Shown here: positions 1 through 11,021 of the stretch, piece after piece | Position numbering within the stretch: position 1 is the stretch's first letter | Layout of the letters: each line of letters starts with the position of its first letter | Origin: Polyangiaceae bacterium | Lineage (GTDB): Bacteria > Myxococcota_A > Polyangia > Polyangiales > Polyangiaceae | Assembly (NCBI GenBank): GCA_019637265.1 | Contig: JAHBVY010000003.1 | Span: forward strand, 62,001-126,000 | Length of the DNA: 64,000 bases | Reading direction: 5' to 3' | The notes under the pieces: model-generated | The model's input: the letters and a program-made list of their open reading frames with translations, nothing else | What the model was told of the DNA's origin: nothing | Database searches by the model: none | Position numbers and translations under genes: made by a program

Positions 1-1
1 C

Positions 2-846
<845 letters not shown>

Positions 847-850
<4 letters not shown>

Positions 851-2958
851 GCGCTCGAGGGACGGTGCGCGCGCGGACGCGGGCGCTCGACCAGCTGCTC
901 GAGGCGGAGCCCCTGGCAGAGGCTCAGGTGGAGCGCCTGGCCTCGGAGCTTGGCGCGCCGGGGCGCATCATGGTGGCGGTGGCTTACGCCAAGCGTGGTC
1001 GCCTCCGCTCGGCGCGCGCCGCGGTAGAGCAGGCGCTCGGCTTGGCTCCAGAGGACGCCGTGGTGATCGCCGCGGCGGGGATGGTGAGCTTCGTCACGCG
1101 CGACTACCAGCTGAGCCTCGAGCGGCTCGAGCGCGCGGTGAGCAAGCACTCAGGGCCTGCGCTTCGCTGGCTGACGATGGCGCGCGACTTCGCGGCGCGG
1201 CTCGGCTGGGATCTAGAGGAGCTCGCCGCGCTCGAGGCGCTATGCCGGGTGGAGTCGGCGGCGCCGAAGGCGCACCTGAGCACCGCCCAGCTGCACGCGC
1301 GGCGCTTGAACTGGCCGGAGGCGCTGCGCCACGTGGACGCCGCCCTCGCCGCGTTGCCTGAGGTGGCGACGCTCCACATGGAGCGCGCGCGGCTCTTGGT
1401 CGAGCTTGGCCGTCGCGATGAAGCGCTGGCGAGCGTCGCGCGAGCGTGTGTCTTTGCAGGGGAGAGCTACGCCTTCCAGATGGAAGCCGGCCTGGTGGCG
1501 CGTCGCGCGGGCGGGTTCCCGGCGGCGGAGGCTCACTTCGAGCGCGCAGAGGCCCTCGCGCTGGAGCAGCAGGGTGCGCTGGAGCAGGGCGTCCGTTTGC
1601 AGCTCGAGCCGCGCTTCGCTCGCGCCGAGATGGCCGCTTGGCGGGGGGACCTCGACCGCGCCGCGAACGAGGCCGAGGCCTGCCTCGTCAAGGATCCGTC
1701 CTTTGCCTCTGCGCTGCGGCTGCTCGGCGCGGTCGCATATTGCCGCGGGGAAATTGATGAGGCCGAGCGGCGCTTATTGCAAGCCCTGGCGCTGGACCCC
1801 AAGGAGTCCGAGGCGCGCGCTTGGCTCGCCGAGATCTACATCGGGCGCAAGGACTACGAGGCGGCGGACAAGCAGCTCTACTCGGCGGTGGCCGACGCCA
1901 CGGGCTACTCTTTTCCAGCGGCGCTCCTGCGCCTCTGGTTCTCGTTCCAGGAGCAGGGGGACAAGGTCGCGCTCGCCGCGCTGCAGGAGGTCTTGGCGCC
2001 GCTCTCGGCGATGGACCCTAGCTATGAGCCGGTGCTGCGCGCGGGTGACGCGGCGGCTTGCCTCGGGGTCACGCGAGCGGCGCTCGCGCGGCTCGGGTGC
2101 AATCGCTCCACCGTCCCCACGGAGGTGCTTGGCGGGGAGCTCAGGGCGCTGCCGCCGGTCACCGGGCTCCGCTACCGCTCGCGCGTCGCGTTGCAGCGGC
2201 TGCGAGTGGTGGGGGCGGAGGAGGTCGCGCGGACGCTGCGTGAGCTCGCGGCGGAGGAACCTGAGCTGGCGCTGGCCCTGTGCCACTTGGGGGAGCTCGA
2301 GCTTTGGATGGGCGACTACGAGGCGGCGAGGCGCACCCTTCGGGCGACGCTGGCTATCCAACGGCGCACGCGCTGGGCGTGGATCGGGCTGACGTTGATC
2401 GCGGCGCTGCTCGGCGACCCGAAGGAGGGCCTCCGGCTCTCGGCCGAGGGGATCGAGGCGATGGGCAACACCATCGGGCCCGCGGTGTACGCGCACCGCG
2501 GCGACGTCCAGCGTATGGCAGGTAATCTGACTGAAGCCGTTCGTGACCTGGAGCGGTCGCTCGAGATGCACCCGCGCCGCGTTGCCGCGCGGATAAGCTA
2601 TGGCCTGGTGCAGGTGGCGCTCGGTGACGAGCGTCGCGCGCGTGAGGCGTTCGAGCAGGTGCAGCGAGCAGCGCCTGGCTTGGTCTCGGACGCCGCGCGG
2701 GAGCTCGGCGTCGTGGTGTGGGGCGACCCGGAGGATGAGCTGGCGCTGGAGGTGGTGGCGAGCGTGCTCGAGCGGGCGCTGGTGCTGCTGCGGGGCAACC
2801 GCTCGGCGTCTTCCATCACCTATGTCACGAGCGACGGTCGGCTCCGTGGCTGCGATTTTGGTCAGGAGTCGTCCGGGCTCCACAGCGGCGACGCAGCGGC
2901 GCTGTACGAGGCGCGCCGGTTGGCCTTGGCGCTGCTCGATCGTCAGGGTGCTGCCTAG
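847..2958 (+). CDS. TPR-repeat protein, 703 aa
   Basis: This is a long, all-helical protein with many tetratricopeptide-like repeats; recurring A-x-x-x-L-x-x-A-L-x-L-x-P patterns are spread over most of its length. No signal peptide, membrane segment or enzyme motif was seen. The last 70 residues (from about 635) read as a small non-TPR domain ending in an alternating Ala/Leu helix. The GTG start overlaps the stop of the S9 peptidase in a GTGA arrangement, which implies one operon and translational coupling. A scaffold or adaptor role is likely for TPR proteins, but no partner can be named. It ends against a convergent RND gene, with a G-rich palindromic spacer between them. Confidence 0.85.
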
Positions 2959-2967
2959 TTAGGGGGT

Positions 2968-3055
2968 GGGTTTGGCATGGCGCTGCGCGCAGCGCCGCGC
3001 GGTGACTGTGGTGCCGCGAGAGGGCCTCGCGCGGCTACCAACCCCCAAACCCAAT
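2968..3055. repeat. Intergenic G-rich inverted element (copy E), bidirectional terminator candidate
   Basis: Between two convergent genes, GGGTTTGG at 2968-2975 is mirrored by CCAAACCC at 3045-3052. Inside lies a perfect 18-bp palindrome at 2979-2996 (GGCGCTGCGCGCAGCGCC). The right arm, read on the minus strand, carries the GGGTTTGGGGGTTGG core shared with other gaps in this window. The position suits a shared transcription terminator, but no U-tract is present. Confidence 0.5.
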
Positions 3056-3078
3056 GTCAGAGGTGCTGACTGGGTGAG

Positions 3079-6000
3079 TCAGCTGGGCTGGGCTTGCATG
3101 CCGTGCTCCGCCACTTCGGCTTCTGCCTCCGCCTCGTGCTGGCGTGCGATCAGCACGTAGAGCGAGGGGATGACGAACAGGGTGAACACGGTGCCGATGG
3201 CCATGCCGGAGACCAGCACCAGACCGATGCTGTTTCGCGCCGAGGCGCCTGGGCCGTCCACCAAGGTGAGCGGGAAGTGGCCCACCACGGTGGCGACGGT
3301 GGTCATCAAGATCGGCCGGAAGCGCGTGGTGGAGGCCTCGCGCACGGCGTCGAGCTTGCTCTTGCCCTTGCGCTGGAGCTCGTTGGCGAACTCGACGATC
3401 AAGATGCCGTTCTTGGCGACGAGGCCGATCAGGGTGACGAGCCCGACCTGCGAGTAGATGTTGAGCGTGGTGGTCCAGCCGTCTGTCCAGTAGGGGATGG
3501 GCGCGGGCATCTTCAAGAAGGTGAAGATCAGCGCGCCGAACATCGCGAGCGGGACGGAGCCGGCGAGGATGACCAGCGGGTCGCGGAAGCTGTTGAACTG
3601 CGCCGCGAGCACCAAGAAGATGAGCACGATGGCGAGCAAGAAGGCGGGGAGGAAGGTGTTCGCCTCCTTGCGCAGCTGCCGTGACTCCCCGGTGTAGTCC
3701 ACGCTGTAGCCCTTGGGGAGGATCTCGGCGGCCTGCGCCTCCAAGAAGCCGAGCGCCTCGTCCAGCGGGCGGATCGGCACGCCGCTCAGCTTCACGGCGT
3801 TCAGCTGCTGGAAGCGCTTGAGGGAGCGCGGCTCCACCGAGTTTTCCACGTGGGCAAAGGTGCTGAGCGCGACCAGCTCACCCCCCTTACCGGTGACGTA
3901 CAAGTCCTCCAGCTGCTCGGGGTTCAGGCGCTCGCCGCGCTTGATCTGGGGGATGACCTTGTAGCTTCGCCCGTCGATGCTGAAGCGGTTGACGAAGTTG
4001 CCGCCGAGGGAGCTCGCGACGTCGGCGCCCACCTGCTGAAGGTTCAGCCCCAGCTCGGCCACGCGATCGCGGTCGAAGACGAGGCGCGACTGGGGCTGAT
4101 CGATCTTCACGTCGATCATCGGCGGGAAGGCGAACATGCCGCTCGCCGTGGCGCGCTTCTGGATTTCGGTGACGAACTCGAGCACCTGGCGCGTGTCCGC
4201 GGTGGACGCGACCACCAGCTCCACCGGGAACTGACCGCCGCCCGGCAGCGGTGAGGGCAGCACCGAGAGCACCTTGATGCCGGGGATGGTCGCCATCTTG
4301 GCGCGCACCTCCGGGAGGATTTGGAACACCTTGCGCTCACGCTCGTTCCACGGCGCGAGCCCCATGCCGCTGAAGCCGCCTTCGGGGCGCGTGATTTGGA
4401 AGGAGTACGCCGTCTCCGGGACCTCGAAGAACAGCTCGTTCATGCGCACCGCGTAGGGCACGATCGACTCGATGGTGTTGCTGGCGGGGGCGTCGATGAT
4501 GTTGAACACCACGCCCTGATCCTCCGTGGGCGCCAGCTCCTTCGGGCTCATGGTGAAGAACACCACCGAGACCACGCTCGTCATCACCCACACCGCGTAC
4601 ACCGCGGGGCGCGCCCTGAGCGTCCCCGAGAGCAAGCGCTCGTAGCCGCGACGGAAGCGATCGAAGCCGCGGTTGATGTACTTCGCGAGGCCGCGCTCGG
4701 AGTCCCCCTCGCGCAGCAGCCGCGCGGACATGATGGGCGACAGCGTGAGCGCCACCACGCCGGAGATGGTGACGGCGCCCGCCAGGGTGAAGGCGAACTC
4801 GCGGAACAAGGCGCCGGTCAGGCCCCCTTGCAGACCGATGGGCGCGTACACCGCGGCCAAGGTCACCGTCATCGAGATGATGGGCCCGACCAGCTCGCGC
4901 GCGCCCACCTTGGCGGCCTCGAGCGGCGTCATCCCCAGGCCCAGGTTCCGCTCCACGTTCTCCACCACCACGATGGCGTCATCCACCACGAGCCCCACGG
5001 AGAGCACGATGGCGAGCAGCGTGAGCAGGTTCACCGTGAACCCGAAGATCTGCATCAAGAACACGGCGCCGATGAGCGACACTGGGATGGCTACGATGGG
5101 CACCAGCACCGAGCGCAGCGAGCCGAGGAACAGGAAGATCACCAGCACGACGAGGAACAGCGTCTCCACCAGGGTGCGGACGACGTCGTCGATGGCGCTC
5201 TGGATGTAGCGCGTGCCGTCGAACCCGATGCGCCCCGTGATCTGATCGGGCAAGTCCTTCTCGATCTCCGCCATCTCCGCGCGGACACCCCGCATCACGT
5301 CCAGCGCGTTGGCGTTGGGGAGTACGAAGATCCCCATGAACACCGCCGTTTTCCCCGAGAAGCGGACCTCCGTGTCGTAGTCCTCCGCGCCCAGCGCGAC
5401 GTCGGCGATGTCCTCCAGCCGCACCAGGGCGCCGCCCTGCTCACGCACCACCAGGCGCTTGAACTCCTCCACCGTGGACAAGTCGGTGTTGGCCGACAAG
5501 TTCACTTGGATGAGCGCGCCCTTCGTCTTCCCCACCGGCGCGAGGTAGTTGCCGGCTCCGAGCGCCTGACGCACCTGCGCCGGGCTGATGTTCAGCGCGG
5601 CCATCCGATCCGGCTTGAGCCAGATGCGCATGGCGAAGGTGCGGGCGCCGAGCACCTCCGCGCGCTGCACGCCCTCCACCGCGGTGAGCCGCGGCTGCAC
5701 CTCGCGCACCAGGTAGTCGGTGATCTCGTTTTGATCGAGGAAATCTGACGAGAAGTTCAGGTAAGCTGACGCAAAGCTGCTGTCGGAAGACTCGATGTTG
5801 ATGATGGGGACCTGAGCCTCCGGGGGTAGGTCCCCTCGGGCTTGGTCCACCTTGGAGCTGATCTCCGAGAGGGCTTTGTTGGCGTCGTAGTTCAGCTCGA
5901 GGCGCGCGGTGATGGTGGACACCCCCTGGCTGCTCGTGGACTCGACGTAGTCGATGCCGTCCGCCGCGGAGATGGCGCGCTCGAGGGGCGTCGTGATGTA

Positions 6001-6183
6001 GCCTCGGACCAGATCGGCGTTGGCGCCGACGTAGACGGTGGTCACCGTCACCGCGGCGTTCTGCGAGCGCGGGTACTGGCGCACCGTGAGGCTGCGCACG
6101 GCTTGGAGCCCCGCGATGATGATCACGAGGTTGATGACGATCGCCAGGACGGGTCGCCGGATGAACAGGTCGGTGAACTTCAC
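3079..6183 (-). CDS. RND efflux pump permease subunit (HAE1/AcrB family)
   Basis: This is an inner-membrane, proton-driven transporter subunit of an RND tripartite pump. Its 1034 residues are standard for AcrB/MexB relatives. The N-terminus is the classic first membrane helix with FIRRPVLAIVINLVIIIAG. The proton-relay pair is present in VGLVVDDAIVVVENVE near residue 400, and the partner lysine is in LVAKNGILIVEF near residue 922. Two porter-domain halves and the internal repeat are intact. The start is GTG at 6183, one base after the stop of the periplasmic adaptor gene, so the two are co-translated. No outer-membrane TolC-type channel gene is adjacent. The substrate cannot be inferred; HAE1 pumps typically export hydrophobic drugs, detergents or lipids. 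Confidence 0.96.
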   Translation of the reverse strand: MKFTDLFIRRPVLAIVINLVIIIAGLQAVRSLTVRQYPRSQNAAVTVTTVYVGANADLVRGYITTPLERAISAADGIDYVESTSSQGVSTITARLELNYDANKALSEISSKVDQARGDLPPEAQVPIINIESSDSSFASAYLNFSSDFLDQNEITDYLVREVQPRLTAVEGVQRAEVLGARTFAMRIWLKPDRMAALNISPAQVRQALGAGNYLAPVGKTKGALIQVNLSANTDLSTVEEFKRLVVREQGGALVRLEDIADVALGAEDYDTEVRFSGKTAVFMGIFVLPNANALDVMRGVRAEMAEIEKDLPDQITGRIGFDGTRYIQSAIDDVVRTLVETLFLVVLVIFLFLGSLRSVLVPIVAIPVSLIGAVFLMQIFGFTVNLLTLLAIVLSVGLVVDDAIVVVENVERNLGLGMTPLEAAKVGARELVGPIISMTVTLAAVYAPIGLQGGLTGALFREFAFTLAGAVTISGVVALTLSPIMSARLLREGDSERGLAKYINRGFDRFRRGYERLLSGTLRARPAVYAVWVMTSVVSVVFFTMSPKELAPTEDQGVVFNIIDAPASNTIESIVPYAVRMNELFFEVPETAYSFQITRPEGGFSGMGLAPWNERERKVFQILPEVRAKMATIPGIKVLSVLPSPLPGGGQFPVELVVASTADTRQVLEFVTEIQKRATASGMFAFPPMIDVKIDQPQSRLVFDRDRVAELGLNLQQVGADVASSLGGNFVNRFSIDGRSYKVIPQIKRGERLNPEQLEDLYVTGKGGELVALSTFAHVENSVEPRSLKRFQQLNAVKLSGVPIRPLDEALGFLEAQAAEILPKGYSVDYTGESRQLRKEANTFLPAFLLAIVLIFLVLAAQFNSFRDPLVILAGSVPLAMFGALIFTFLKMPAPIPYWTDGWTTTLNIYSQVGLVTLIGLVAKNGILIVEFANELQRKGKSKLDAVREASTTRFRPILMTTVATVVGHFPLTLVDGPGASARNSIGLVLVSGMAIGTVFTLFVIPSLYVLIARQHEAEAEAEVAEHGMQAQPS

Positions 6184-6184
6184 G

Positions 6185-7300
6185 TCACTTGTCCTGCGGC
6201 TTGGGGTCCACCTGGGCGTCGGGCGCGAGCTTGTTGTCGACCACGATGCGCGCGCCGTTCTTCAGCTTGAAGCCGCCGCTGGTGACGATGACCTGCCCGG
6301 CTTTGACACCTGAGCTGACCACCGCGAGATCCCCGCGCCGGGTCCCCTGACGAATGAAGGTGTGCTTCACGACGGAGCCCTCGGGGGACTCCTCCACCAC
6401 GAACACCGAGTCGCCATAGGGCGCGTACTGGATGGCGGTGACGGGGATCACCACCACGTTTTGCTTGGTGGGGAGCACCACCTCCACGTTCACGAACATC
6501 CCGGGGGCGAGCTCCTCCTTCGGGTTGTCGAACACGGCGCGCAGCCGGAGGTTCCGGCTAGCCGACTCCACCGCGGCGTCGATGGCGTCGATCTTCCCCT
6601 CCCACTGCTTGCCGGGGAAGGCGTCCGAGGTGATGCGCACCACGATGCCCTCCGCGGACACCACCGGGAGGTGTCGCTGCGGGAGCCGGAAGTCCACGTA
6701 GACGCGGCTCGTGTCGAGCAAGGTGACGATCGGCGTGCCTGGTGTGACATACTGACCATTGCTCACCTGGCGGATCCCGAGGCGCCCCGTGAACGGCGCC
6801 TTGATCGTCTTCTTCCCCAGCATCACCCCGATGTTGCTGACCTCGGCCTTGCGCTGCTTCGCCAGCGCCTCCGCGGTGTCGAGCTCCGCCTTGGCCGCCA
6901 CGCCCGCCGCTTCGAGCTTGCGTGCGCGCTCGAGGTTCACGTTCGCGAGCGCGCGCTGCGCCTCCGCCGAGGCGAGCTGAGAGGCCTCCACCCCGGTGTC
7001 CAACCTGAGCAGCGTCGCCCCCGTCTGCACCGTTTGACCCGAGTCGAAGCGCAGGTCGCGCACCACCCCAGCGAGCTCGGTGGTGACGGTGATGCCCTGG
7101 ATCGGCACGACGCTGCCGACCGCGGTGAGCGTGTCGTCCCACACCTGCTCGGTCGCCGGCGCGGTGGTCACCGTCTCGGGGGGAGGGACGGCGCTCTTCG
7201 AGGTCTTGATCAGCGCGGCGATCTGCGCGCCCTTGGCGCCGCCGATGACCGCGATCACCACGAGGAGCGCGAGGACCGTGAGTACGACTTTCTTGACCAT
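6185..7300 (-). CDS. RND efflux periplasmic adaptor subunit (membrane fusion protein)
   Basis: This is the periplasmic adaptor that links the RND permease to an outer-membrane channel. The chosen ATG at 7300 gives 371 residues with an N-terminal hydrophobic anchor (VVLTVLALLVVIAVIGG). A lipoyl/barrel-sandwich segment follows (GITVTTELAGVVRDLRF, SGQTVQTGATLLRLDT), then a coiled-coil hairpin of about 70 residues rich in Ala, Glu and Arg. The second lipoyl half (KAPFTGRLGIRQVSNGQYV) and beta-barrel domains come next. The frame stays open upstream to 7624, but that extension is Arg/Pro-rich and would overlap the end of the next gene, so it was not used. The stop lies one base before the permease start. 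The C-terminus is charged and likely flexible. Confidence 0.94.
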   Translation of the reverse strand: MVKKVVLTVLALLVVIAVIGGAKGAQIAALIKTSKSAVPPPETVTTAPATEQVWDDTLTAVGSVVPIQGITVTTELAGVVRDLRFDSGQTVQTGATLLRLDTGVEASQLASAEAQRALANVNLERARKLEAAGVAAKAELDTAEALAKQRKAEVSNIGVMLGKKTIKAPFTGRLGIRQVSNGQYVTPGTPIVTLLDTSRVYVDFRLPQRHLPVVSAEGIVVRITSDAFPGKQWEGKIDAIDAAVESASRNLRLRAVFDNPKEELAPGMFVNVEVVLPTKQNVVVIPVTAIQYAPYGDSVFVVEESPEGSVVKHTFIRQGTRRGDLAVVSSGVKAGQVIVTSGGFKLKNGARIVVDNKLAPDAQVDPKPQDK

Positions 7301-7556
7301 GGTGGTTCGTCTCGCGCGGCGGAGGCCGAGCCCGGCGAGGAGGGGCGGAGGTCGAGGAGCTGTGATCGCCCGGCGCGACCCGCCCGATGGATGGTTCGGG
7401 CTACCTGGAACCGGCGACGAGCCGATGCAAGGGGAGATCGAGGCGCTTCGCGGATCGACGGTCACAAACGGCGCGATCCTTGGCCTAGCCAGAGCGCAGG
7501 TGGATCGGCCGCGTGTTCGCTCGAGGTGGGTCGCGCGCCGTTCGGCGTGGGCCGCG

Positions 7557-9755
7557 TCAGGGCACGCGGACGCCCGCCGGGAGCGGCGGGGGGGTGCCAG
7601 CGCCCTGCCGAAGGAGCAGGTCACGCGCGATGGTCACCTCGATGAGCTCGATGGTCTCGCTCTTGGCCACCTGCTCCAAGGCGCGGGTGTCGGGCTCCGC
7701 TCGAGACAGCGCCGCGTAGAAGCTCGCCTCAGTTTTTTCCACGCGGCTTTTGGCGGCGCGCTGCAGCGCCGCGTCGTCGAGCTGCTGGGTGCCCCAGGCG
7801 CGCAGCCGGCTCGCCCAGCGACTGCTGGCGTCCGCGCGGGCGAGCGCTGCTTCACTGCTGCCGTCGCTGCTCGCCTTGACCCGCCGCTCGAGCAGCTGGG
7901 TCCACAGCGCCACGTAGACGAGATCCGCGTCGCCGATGTCCGAGTCGAGCGCCAGCTTCAGCGCCTCGCGCCCGGCGCGGAGATCACCCAGCGTGAGGGC
8001 GCGGCGCGCGGCGTCGAGCACCGTCGCCGTGATCTGCTGCGTGTCGCCGCCGGCGGCGTCGAAGGCCCTGCGCGTCGCGCGTCGCGCGGCGTCCACGTCG
8101 CCGTAGTGCTCGAGCACCCGCGCCAAGAGCCGCTCCGCTTCGCTCAGCTCCGCGTTGCTCCGCGCGAGGCGTCGCGCGTCGAGCGCAGCGCGGAGCGCTT
8201 GCTCCAGGCTGCTCCGCGCGTCCGCCTCACGGCGCGCCTCCATCAGCACCTCGAAGCGAGAGGTGAGCGCGCGCGTCAGCGCGGCGTGATCCGACGCCTG
8301 CTTCGCGAGCCGTTCGATGGCTGAGAGCTGGGTCAGCGCCTGATCGTGGCGCCCCGCTTGGCGCTCGATGGAGGCCAAGGTGCTGAGCGCCTCCACACTG
8401 GGGCTCGCCTTCACCGCGGCCTCGATGTAGCCGCGGGCCTGAGACAGCTCCCCGGCGCGGGTCTCGATCGCGCCCATGATGTACTGCACCTGCCCGGGGG
8501 TGGGCTGCACCTTGCCCTTCAGCGCCGGGGACGCGGCGAGCTTCAGCAGGCGATCCGCCGAGTGGAAGGTGCGCCGCGCGGCGGCCAAATCGTGGATTCC
8601 ATCGAGATCGATGATCGCGCGCAGCAGCATGCCGAGCGCGGTGCTCACGTGCCTCGCGTCCGGCTCCTGCTCCAGCGCGCCCGCGAGCACGAGCGGCGCC
8701 GCCTCGCTCAGGCCGTAGCGCAGGAGCAAGGTGCTCAGCGTGCCCGCGCCGCGCAGGCTGGTCGGCTCGGCGCGGTACAGCTGCACCGCGCAGCCGAACG
8801 CGGCGCCGCGGGCGAGCTCCGGGCTCATCGACGTCTCGGGGCGATCCGGCGACTCGGCGCGGGCGAACACCTCGAGCAGCGCCGCCCAAGCGTCAGGGTT
8901 CTTGTCTTTATCCGCGGCCTCCAGGGCCTCGATGAGCGGCGGCGGCGCGACCTTGGCGGCGTCGCTCTCGGCGATGGCGCGCAGCGCGCCCGCGGCGTCC
9001 CCGTGGCGGAGGTAGATGGCCGCCATCGCGAAGCCCCCGGTGCGCACCGCCTGGAACACGCTGATCGCCTCGTCGCGATCGGCGTTGTCTTCCATCGGCA
9101 TGTCCTCGATGTCCTTCTGGATCGAGGCGCCAATCCAGCGCGCGGTCTGCTCCTCCGCGGCGCGGAGCGCTTGCTCCGAGGGCTCGAGCAGCGAGCGGTT
9201 CGCGGCGCTGATGTGATCGCTCTTCAGCGAGTGCATGCTGCCGGTGCGCTGGATGGAGCCGGTCCAGCTGGACAGCGCCTTCAGGTGCTCGTCCACTTGC
9301 GTGCGGGCCTCACCGGGCGGCAGCGCTTCGCGCAGCAGGCCATACAGGGCGCGCGCGCGCCCCTCGTCCCCCACTCGCGCCGCCGAGTCGGCGCTGTAGC
9401 GCAGCGCGTCCTCGCCGCCGCGGAACATCTCACCGTGGAGCTCGCCGACGCGCACCAGGTACAGCGCGCCCGTCAGCGCCGCGACGCCCTCATCCGTGTG
9501 CCCCGCTTCGAAGCGCAGCTTCGCGTGGCTGAGCTGCTTCTTCACCACCCCCACGAGCAAGTCGTAGCGCTCCTGGCTATGCTCCCCGCGGAGCAGCAGG
9601 CGGTGGACGGCCGGGCCAAAGTCAGCATCCTTGACCAATACGGGGTTGACCGGACCCTGATTGGCCGGGTGCGCGGGCTTGCTTTGGCTCGCCCCGCAGC
9701 CGATAGTCTGGAGCCCGCCCAAAGCGAGCAGGGCCACGAGCACGAGCTGACGCAT
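7557..9755 (-). CDS. TPR-repeat lipoprotein, 732 aa
   Basis: The N-terminus is a lipoprotein signal: MRQLV, a hydrophobic core, then the lipobox TIGC with Cys at residue 20, followed by SQSKPAHP. The mature protein is all-helical with numerous TPR-like units, including clear pairs around residues 415-500 and 540-620. It is probably anchored in the periplasm; Asp is not at position +2, so sorting to the outer membrane is plausible by general rules. No catalytic motif was seen. It lies upstream of the RND adaptor in the same direction, 256 bp away, so a functional link is possible but unsupported. I do not recognise a named family beyond TPR. Confidence 0.85.
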   Translation of the reverse strand: MRQLVLVALLALGGLQTIGCGASQSKPAHPANQGPVNPVLVKDADFGPAVHRLLLRGEHSQERYDLLVGVVKKQLSHAKLRFEAGHTDEGVAALTGALYLVRVGELHGEMFRGGEDALRYSADSAARVGDEGRARALYGLLREALPPGEARTQVDEHLKALSSWTGSIQRTGSMHSLKSDHISAANRSLLEPSEQALRAAEEQTARWIGASIQKDIEDMPMEDNADRDEAISVFQAVRTGGFAMAAIYLRHGDAAGALRAIAESDAAKVAPPPLIEALEAADKDKNPDAWAALLEVFARAESPDRPETSMSPELARGAAFGCAVQLYRAEPTSLRGAGTLSTLLLRYGLSEAAPLVLAGALEQEPDARHVSTALGMLLRAIIDLDGIHDLAAARRTFHSADRLLKLAASPALKGKVQPTPGQVQYIMGAIETRAGELSQARGYIEAAVKASPSVEALSTLASIERQAGRHDQALTQLSAIERLAKQASDHAALTRALTSRFEVLMEARREADARSSLEQALRAALDARRLARSNAELSEAERLLARVLEHYGDVDAARRATRRAFDAAGGDTQQITATVLDAARRALTLGDLRAGREALKLALDSDIGDADLVYVALWTQLLERRVKASSDGSSEAALARADASSRWASRLRAWGTQQLDDAALQRAAKSRVEKTEASFYAALSRAEPDTRALEQVAKSETIELIEVTIARDLLLRQGAGTPPPLPAGVRVP

Positions 9756-9821
9756 CGCGGCAGTCTACACCGCGCCGTGACGCACGCTAGAGCTGGCTGA
9801 GCCGGCTAAAGCAGCATCGTC

Positions 9822-11021
9822 CTAAAACTGCGCTTCGGCGGCGAGGCGGAGCCCGGAGATGCCAGCGTCGCCCAGCTGACCACCGAGCGGCACCAGGTAG
9901 CCCAGCTGGAGCGTCACCGGATCGAGGCGCCCGCGCAGCCGCGGCTCGATCACGAACTGGGTCGGCGAGGGCTGGGTGACATCGCGGTCTGGCTCATACT
10001 TCACCGCGGTGATCGCGTCGTACACGAACCACAGGTGGAGCCCCGCGGCGAGCTGCTCGATGAACCAGAAGTCGAACGCCGCCTCGGTCACGCTGCGCAG
10101 CGCCATGGACGAGAGCTCCGCGGTGCCCGGGCCGAGCCCCCCGGGGTTGCTGATGTCACCGCTCAGCTTCGGCATCACCAGCACGGTCTGGCGCGCGCCC
10201 AGCTCATAGCTCGCCTCGCGGCGCTCGATGCCCGCTCCCAGGCTGACCGGCATGCGCCCGACGGCATAGTATTCACCCTCACGCAGGCCACGCGCGGAGT
10301 CGGTGACCAAGTGCAGCTGCGACTGCGCGACGCGCGCTGTGTCGCTGCTCGTCAGGTCCGGCTCGCCCTGACCCACCGGGATGCCGACGCCGAAGCGAAG
10401 CGGGATCAGCCAGCGCCCCGCGGTGAGTCGGTAAGTGAAGCGCAGCATCGGGTTACCGAGCGCGTTCGATGACTCGTCGAGCGCGCTGGGGGTGTCCTCG
10501 TAGCTGGCGGTGGCCCAAGGCAGGTCGAGGCCCAGGCTGATCTCGGGGGACACCGCGTAGCTCAGGCCGGCGCGGAAGCTGATGACGGTGGCGCTGGGGG
10601 TGCGCGCCTCGGTGGGCCCTGGTACGGGGGACTCACCAAACCCGAACAGGACGTCGAGCTCCAAGCGGAGCGGCTTGGTCAGCTCAGCGTTCAAATCGAG
10701 CCCCGCGTCGCCCTCGACCTCCTCTTCGCGTTGGCTGCGCGGGACGAAGCGCGCGTCTTTGTCGAAGCCCTCGGTGGCGACCGGGTCATCACCCTCACTG
10801 TCCATCGACGCGCCGGGCTGCGCGGGGGGCGCTTCTTCGTCCCCCGGTTCGGCGACTTCTTCTTCGTCGTCTTGCGCCAGCGCGGCGCCGCTGTACAGGG
10901 CCGCGCCGAAGAAGGCGCAGGCGCTGACCATCAGGGTGGACATCAGGCGACGCCCTGGTTTAGGAATTGAAGCTGACTTGAGCGTGGCGAGGGCGGGGAG
11001 GACGTCTGAGGCGGATGACAT
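9822..11021 (-). CDS. Predicted outer-membrane beta-barrel protein with acidic N-terminal region
   Basis: An export signal is present. From Met27 (alternative start at 10943) MSTLMVSACAFFGAALYSGAALAQ is a good signal peptide with AxA-type cleavage; the 26 residues before it look like an over-long N-region. The mature N-terminus is very acidic (Asp/Glu/Pro-rich, residues 50-110). The rest alternates polar and aromatic/hydrophobic residues in beta-strand fashion (for example LRLELDVLFGFGESPV and YAVSPEISLGLDLPWATASY), and the chain ends in AEAQF with a terminal Phe, typical of outer-membrane barrels. The family is not recognised; it resembles transporter-like barrel proteins often annotated as hypothetical. 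It is divergent from kinase 1. Confidence 0.75.
   Translation of the reverse strand: MSSASDVLPALATLKSASIPKPGRRLMSTLMVSACAFFGAALYSGAALAQDDEEEVAEPGDEEAPPAQPGASMDSEGDDPVATEGFDKDARFVPRSQREEEVEGDAGLDLNAELTKPLRLELDVLFGFGESPVPGPTEARTPSATVISFRAGLSYAVSPEISLGLDLPWATASYEDTPSALDESSNALGNPMLRFTYRLTAGRWLIPLRFGVGIPVGQGEPDLTSSDTARVAQSQLHLVTDSARGLREGEYYAVGRMPVSLGAGIERREASYELGARQTVLVMPKLSGDISNPGGLGPGTAELSSMALRSVTEAAFDFWFIEQLAAGLHLWFVYDAITAVKYEPDRDVTQPSPTQFVIEPRLRGRLDPVTLQLGYLVPLGGQLGDAGISGLRLAAEAQF

Noticed and set aside
4321-5748. Long open frame on the plus strand opposite the RND permease gene
   Set aside because: It is an antisense shadow of a GC-rich gene: His/Arg/Gly-rich translation with no domain, while the other strand has a complete RND protein.
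7301-7624. 108-residue N-terminal extension of the RND adaptor
   Set aside because: It is Arg/Pro-rich, overlaps the 3' end of the upstream gene and precedes a perfect membrane-anchor start at 7300.
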